DNA of 7,886 bases from Opitutales bacterium UBA7389 (GTDB lineage: Bacteria; Verrucomicrobiota; Verrucomicrobiia; Opitutales; Opitutaceae): NCBI GenBank assembly GCA_002474325.1, contig DKNL01000299.1, forward strand, positions 1 through 7,886, in the 5' to 3' direction. Shown here one piece after another: positions 6,449 to 7,886 of this stretch (its first letter is position 1; every line of letters starts with the position of its first letter). A model generated the notes under the pieces. The model saw only the letters and a list, made by a program, of their open reading frames with translations, was not told where the DNA came from and did no database searches. The position numbers and the translations under genes are program-made.

Positions 6449-7220
6449 TATCCCTCAGTAATTCCTTCAGCTTATAAGCTACAGCTTCCCCCTGGGCTCG
6501 TATGCCTTCCGAGTTGAAATGCACATTGCCCGGTCTGGTCCACCACTGTTCGTGGTGTCCAACTGTGAATGAATACAAGTCGTTGACCACAATATCCGAA
6601 TGTTCTCTCAAGACTTTTAAAGCGACTTCGTTGTAGCGTTTGGCATCACCCGCGTGTCGACCGCGCTCGCCTTCGGGAACGGGAGTAGTTAACGCGAAAA
6701 CGATTTTCGCGCCCTGATGCTCTCGCTTGAGATAGGCAAATATGCCCCGCAAGTTTTGCTCGTATTCGGAAAGCGATGCCACTTGCTTGCCATTCTCCTT
6801 ATCCAGCTTGGATCCATTGACCACGTATTTCAAATCGTGCAGTCCAACATTGACCTGAATTACGTCCCATTCATGCGTCCAGCGATCCTTGATTTTCCCG
6901 TCTCGCATCGTCTCGTGAAGCGTATCCATCTTCTCCATAAGCGAAGCTGAAAAACCCCCATTCACGTGCAATCGGTAAACATTGGCCTCCCCTTCCAGCA
7001 ATCCTCGAACAATCGGAGTGTAGGCAATGGAAATCGAGTCCCCATAGATCAACACATTCGGCAGAGCTGGATTATTCTCGATGTACAAAAAGGCCTTATT
7101 CTTGTCGTTCTCCTTGTTGTGCAAAGCGATACTGTACCAAGCTTCTTCGGCGGTTTGAGAGGCCGGGGCGAAGACCGCAGTAATAAGAACGATCAATGAG
7201 GTCGAAAGAAAACGGATCAT
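6444..7220 (-). CDS. secreted SGNH/GDSL-type hydrolase (small, variant active site)
   Basis: 258-aa exported protein when started at the ATG at 7220. An in-frame TTG at 7226 would add two residues; the ATG is preferred because it gives the compact signal peptide MIRFLSTSLIVLITAVFA. Numbered from the ATG, the SGNH blocks are IYGDSIS (58-64, Ser62), NGGF (87-90), VGLHDLK (125-131) in place of GxND, and RPGNVHFN (229-236, His234). The usual block V Asp (DxxH) position is Gly, so a Ser-His dyad or another acid must serve. The GLHDL form recurs in an uncharacterised SGNH group, known to me from general familiarity only. Likely an acyl-ester hydrolase on a carbohydrate; substrate unknown. It precedes the CSACR sulfatase on the same strand and is divergent from the DUF3500 gene. 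No Shine-Dalgarno directly precedes the start; a leader micro-ORF with a strong one lies upstream. Confidence 0.88.
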   Translation of the reverse strand: MIRFLSTSLIVLITAVFAPASQTAEEAWYSIALHNKENDKNKAFLYIENNPALPNVLIYGDSISIAYTPIVRGLLEGEANVYRLHVNGGFSASLMEKMDTLHETMRDGKIKDRWTHEWDVIQVNVGLHDLKYVVNGSKLDKENGKQVASLSEYEQNLRGIFAYLKREHQGAKIVFALTTPVPEGERGRHAGDAKRYNEVALKVLREHSDIVVNDLYSFTVGHHEQWWTRPGNVHFNSEGIRAQGEAVAYKLKELLRDR

Positions 7221-7251
7221 GGCCAAAGCAAACGCTGACGAATGGAAAAAG

Positions 7252-7284
7252 TCAATGGAACGGCCGCATCGTGTTTCTCCTTTT
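7252..7284 (-). other. possible leader micro-ORF MRPFH with strong Shine-Dalgarno
   Basis: On the minus strand AAAAGGAG (7277-7284) lies 7 nt before ATG (7267-7269), which opens a five-codon frame MRPFH ending in TGA at 7252-7254. This is the best-spaced Shine-Dalgarno in the window, while the full-length genes have none. It sits 31 nt before the ATG of the SGNH hydrolase and could set its translation, but such a short frame may arise by chance. Confidence 0.25.
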
Positions 7285-7296
7285 CAATTAATTGAA
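7283..7296. promoter_or_regulatory. 14-bp perfect palindrome, candidate operator
   Basis: TTCAATTAATTGAA equals its own reverse complement. It lies 63 bp from the SGNH start and 21 bp from the DUF3500 start, so a bound repressor could affect both. It contains two back-to-back CAATTA hexamers, with two more at 7321-7326 and (inverted) 7355-7360. Confidence 0.4.
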
Positions 7297-7317
7297 TCCA
7301 CCCTTCTCTTTATCACT

Positions 7318-7886
7318 ATGCAATTAACCTCACGCGTTCGCGATTCCCTCAGACTAATTGGGTCCACCCTGCTTGCCGTTTGCTTGCTAGCTACTACTCG
7401 GATTGCCGCCCACGTTCACGGAGACGAGCCGCTCGCTCACGAAATGGAGGATGCCGCTAGGAATTTCATCAACTCGCTCGACGGTTCCCAGAGGAGAAAA
7501 GCGATGTTCGAGTTCGACGATCCCTACCGCGTTCAATGGGACTTCCTACCCATGGCGATGATCAGCCGCAAAGGCGTTGCCCTGACAACGCTTTCCGATT
7601 ATCAAAAACGCTTAGCCTACCAGCTACTCGAATCAAGCGTGAGCAAGTCAGGCTATAAAAAGTTGGGCAATATTATCGATCTTGAACGGGTACTGCTTGA
7701 GCTCACGGGATTGGACATACGCGTTCCCGAGCTTTACCATTTCATATTGTACGGTAAGCCATCCGATCACGGCACTTGGGGATGGCGATTCGAAGGACAT
7801 CACATCTCTCTCCATTTCACTATCGTCGATGGCGAACAAATCGCAGTAGCACCACGCTTTTTGGGAACCAATCCCGCTCATGTTAA
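7318..7886 (+). CDS. DUF3500 family secreted protein, 3' end outside the window
   Basis: The frame stays open from ATG 7318 to the window edge: 189 codons plus two bases. The N-terminus has basic residues (SRVRDSLR) and a hydrophobic core (LIGSTLLAVCLLATT), giving a signal peptide with likely cleavage near TRIAA-HVHG. The mature part shows the DUF3500 pattern: an AARNFINSL start (47-55), FEFDDPYRVQWDFLP (64-78), the pair GYKKLGNIIDLERVLLEL (112-129), then GTWGWRFEGHHISLHFT (152-168) and PRFLGTNPAHV (179-189). The His pair in EGHH (161-162) and WGWRFEG are the most conserved features. The biochemical function of this family is not known to me. In-frame ATGs at 7255 and 7219 would lengthen it by 21 or 33 residues but bury the signal peptide, so 7318 is preferred. 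It is divergent from the SGNH hydrolase; no Shine-Dalgarno is seen. Confidence 0.85.
   Translation, partial: MQLTSRVRDSLRLIGSTLLAVCLLATTRIAAHVHGDEPLAHEMEDAARNFINSLDGSQRRKAMFEFDDPYRVQWDFLPMAMISRKGVALTTLSDYQKRLAYQLLESSVSKSGYKKLGNIIDLERVLLELTGLDIRVPELYHFILYGKPSDHGTWGWRFEGHHISLHFTIVDGEQIAVAPRFLGTNPAHV

Larger units (their letters stand above)
7221..7317. promoter_or_regulatory. divergent control region between SGNH hydrolase and DUF3500 genes
   Basis: These 97 bp lie between two gene starts. They contain the perfect palindrome at 7283-7296, a leftward TTGACT -35-like hexamer (AGTCAA at 7250-7255) with only a poor TTTGCT -10 at 17-bp spacing, and a leftward micro-ORF with a strong Shine-Dalgarno. 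No convincing sigma-70 promoter is seen for the DUF3500 gene. Confidence 0.55.

Noticed and set aside
7224..7226. TTG start for the SGNH hydrolase
   Set aside because: It adds only Met-Ala before an ATG that already gives a normal signal peptide, and has no ribosome site.
7227..7255. Sigma-70 promoter TTGACT/TTTGCT for the SGNH gene
   Set aside because: The -35 is good but the -10 at correct spacing matches poorly and would imply a leaderless transcript; mentioned only within the control region.
7219..7317. Upstream in-frame ATGs (7219, 7255) for the DUF3500 gene
   Set aside because: They would place up to 33 residues before an evident signal peptide and run across the candidate operator; the ATG at 7318 fits better.
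7289..7420. 66-bp tandem duplication at the DUF3500 start
   Set aside because: Only the first 16 bp of the two 66-bp units match; the rest is unrelated.
1..7886. CRISPR array, tRNA, rRNA, transposase or phage genes
   Set aside because: No regularly spaced repeats, cloverleaf-like segments or matching protein families were seen on either strand.

Overview
This window looks like part of a polysaccharide-catabolism region from a PVC-group bacterium, most likely Verrucomicrobiota (Opitutia-like), with Planctomycetota as the alternative. This is inferred from the gene content: two secreted S1-type sulfatases, two secreted SGNH esterases, a Tat-exported sugar isomerase-like protein and a DUF3500 protein. 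Base composition looks near 50% GC. None of the complete genes has a clear Shine-Dalgarno sequence, and short GGA-loop hairpin repeats sit between genes. No marker gene is present, so the taxonomy stays tentative.

Layout: positions 1-33 (+) hold the last 10 codons of an unidentified gene. Convergent to it is a classical CTPTR sulfatase (95-1651, -). Upstream of that, on the same strand, is a bimodular esterase with an N-terminal GDSL domain and a C-terminal alpha/beta-hydrolase domain (1787-3319, -). A 162-bp divergent control region (3320-3481) separates it from the Tat-exported xylose-isomerase-like TIM-barrel protein (3482-4360, +). A short convergent gap follows, then a second, unusual sulfatase with a CSACR site, a Ca-binding DSDGDG hinge and a C-terminal beta-sandwich (4457-6325, -), then a small SGNH hydrolase (6444-7220, -). 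A second divergent control region (7221-7317) with a perfect 14-bp palindrome leads into a DUF3500 gene that runs off the right end (7318-7886, +).

How the genes fit together: every complete gene begins with an export signal (Sec-like, or Tat for the isomerase), so all are predicted to act outside the cytoplasm. Sulfatases remove sulfate esters, the esterases probably remove acetyl or other acyl groups, and the isomerase-like protein may act on a released or oxidised sugar. Twice on the minus strand the order is esterase then sulfatase, separated by about 120-135 bp that contain a hairpin repeat. This suggests two deprotection modules for a sulfated and acylated glycan; the substrate cannot be read from the sequence.

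No rRNA, tRNA, CRISPR array, transposase or phage gene was seen. The non-coding signals most worth a second look are the repeat family placed 0-50 nt after stop codons and the inverted repeats in the two divergent promoter regions.
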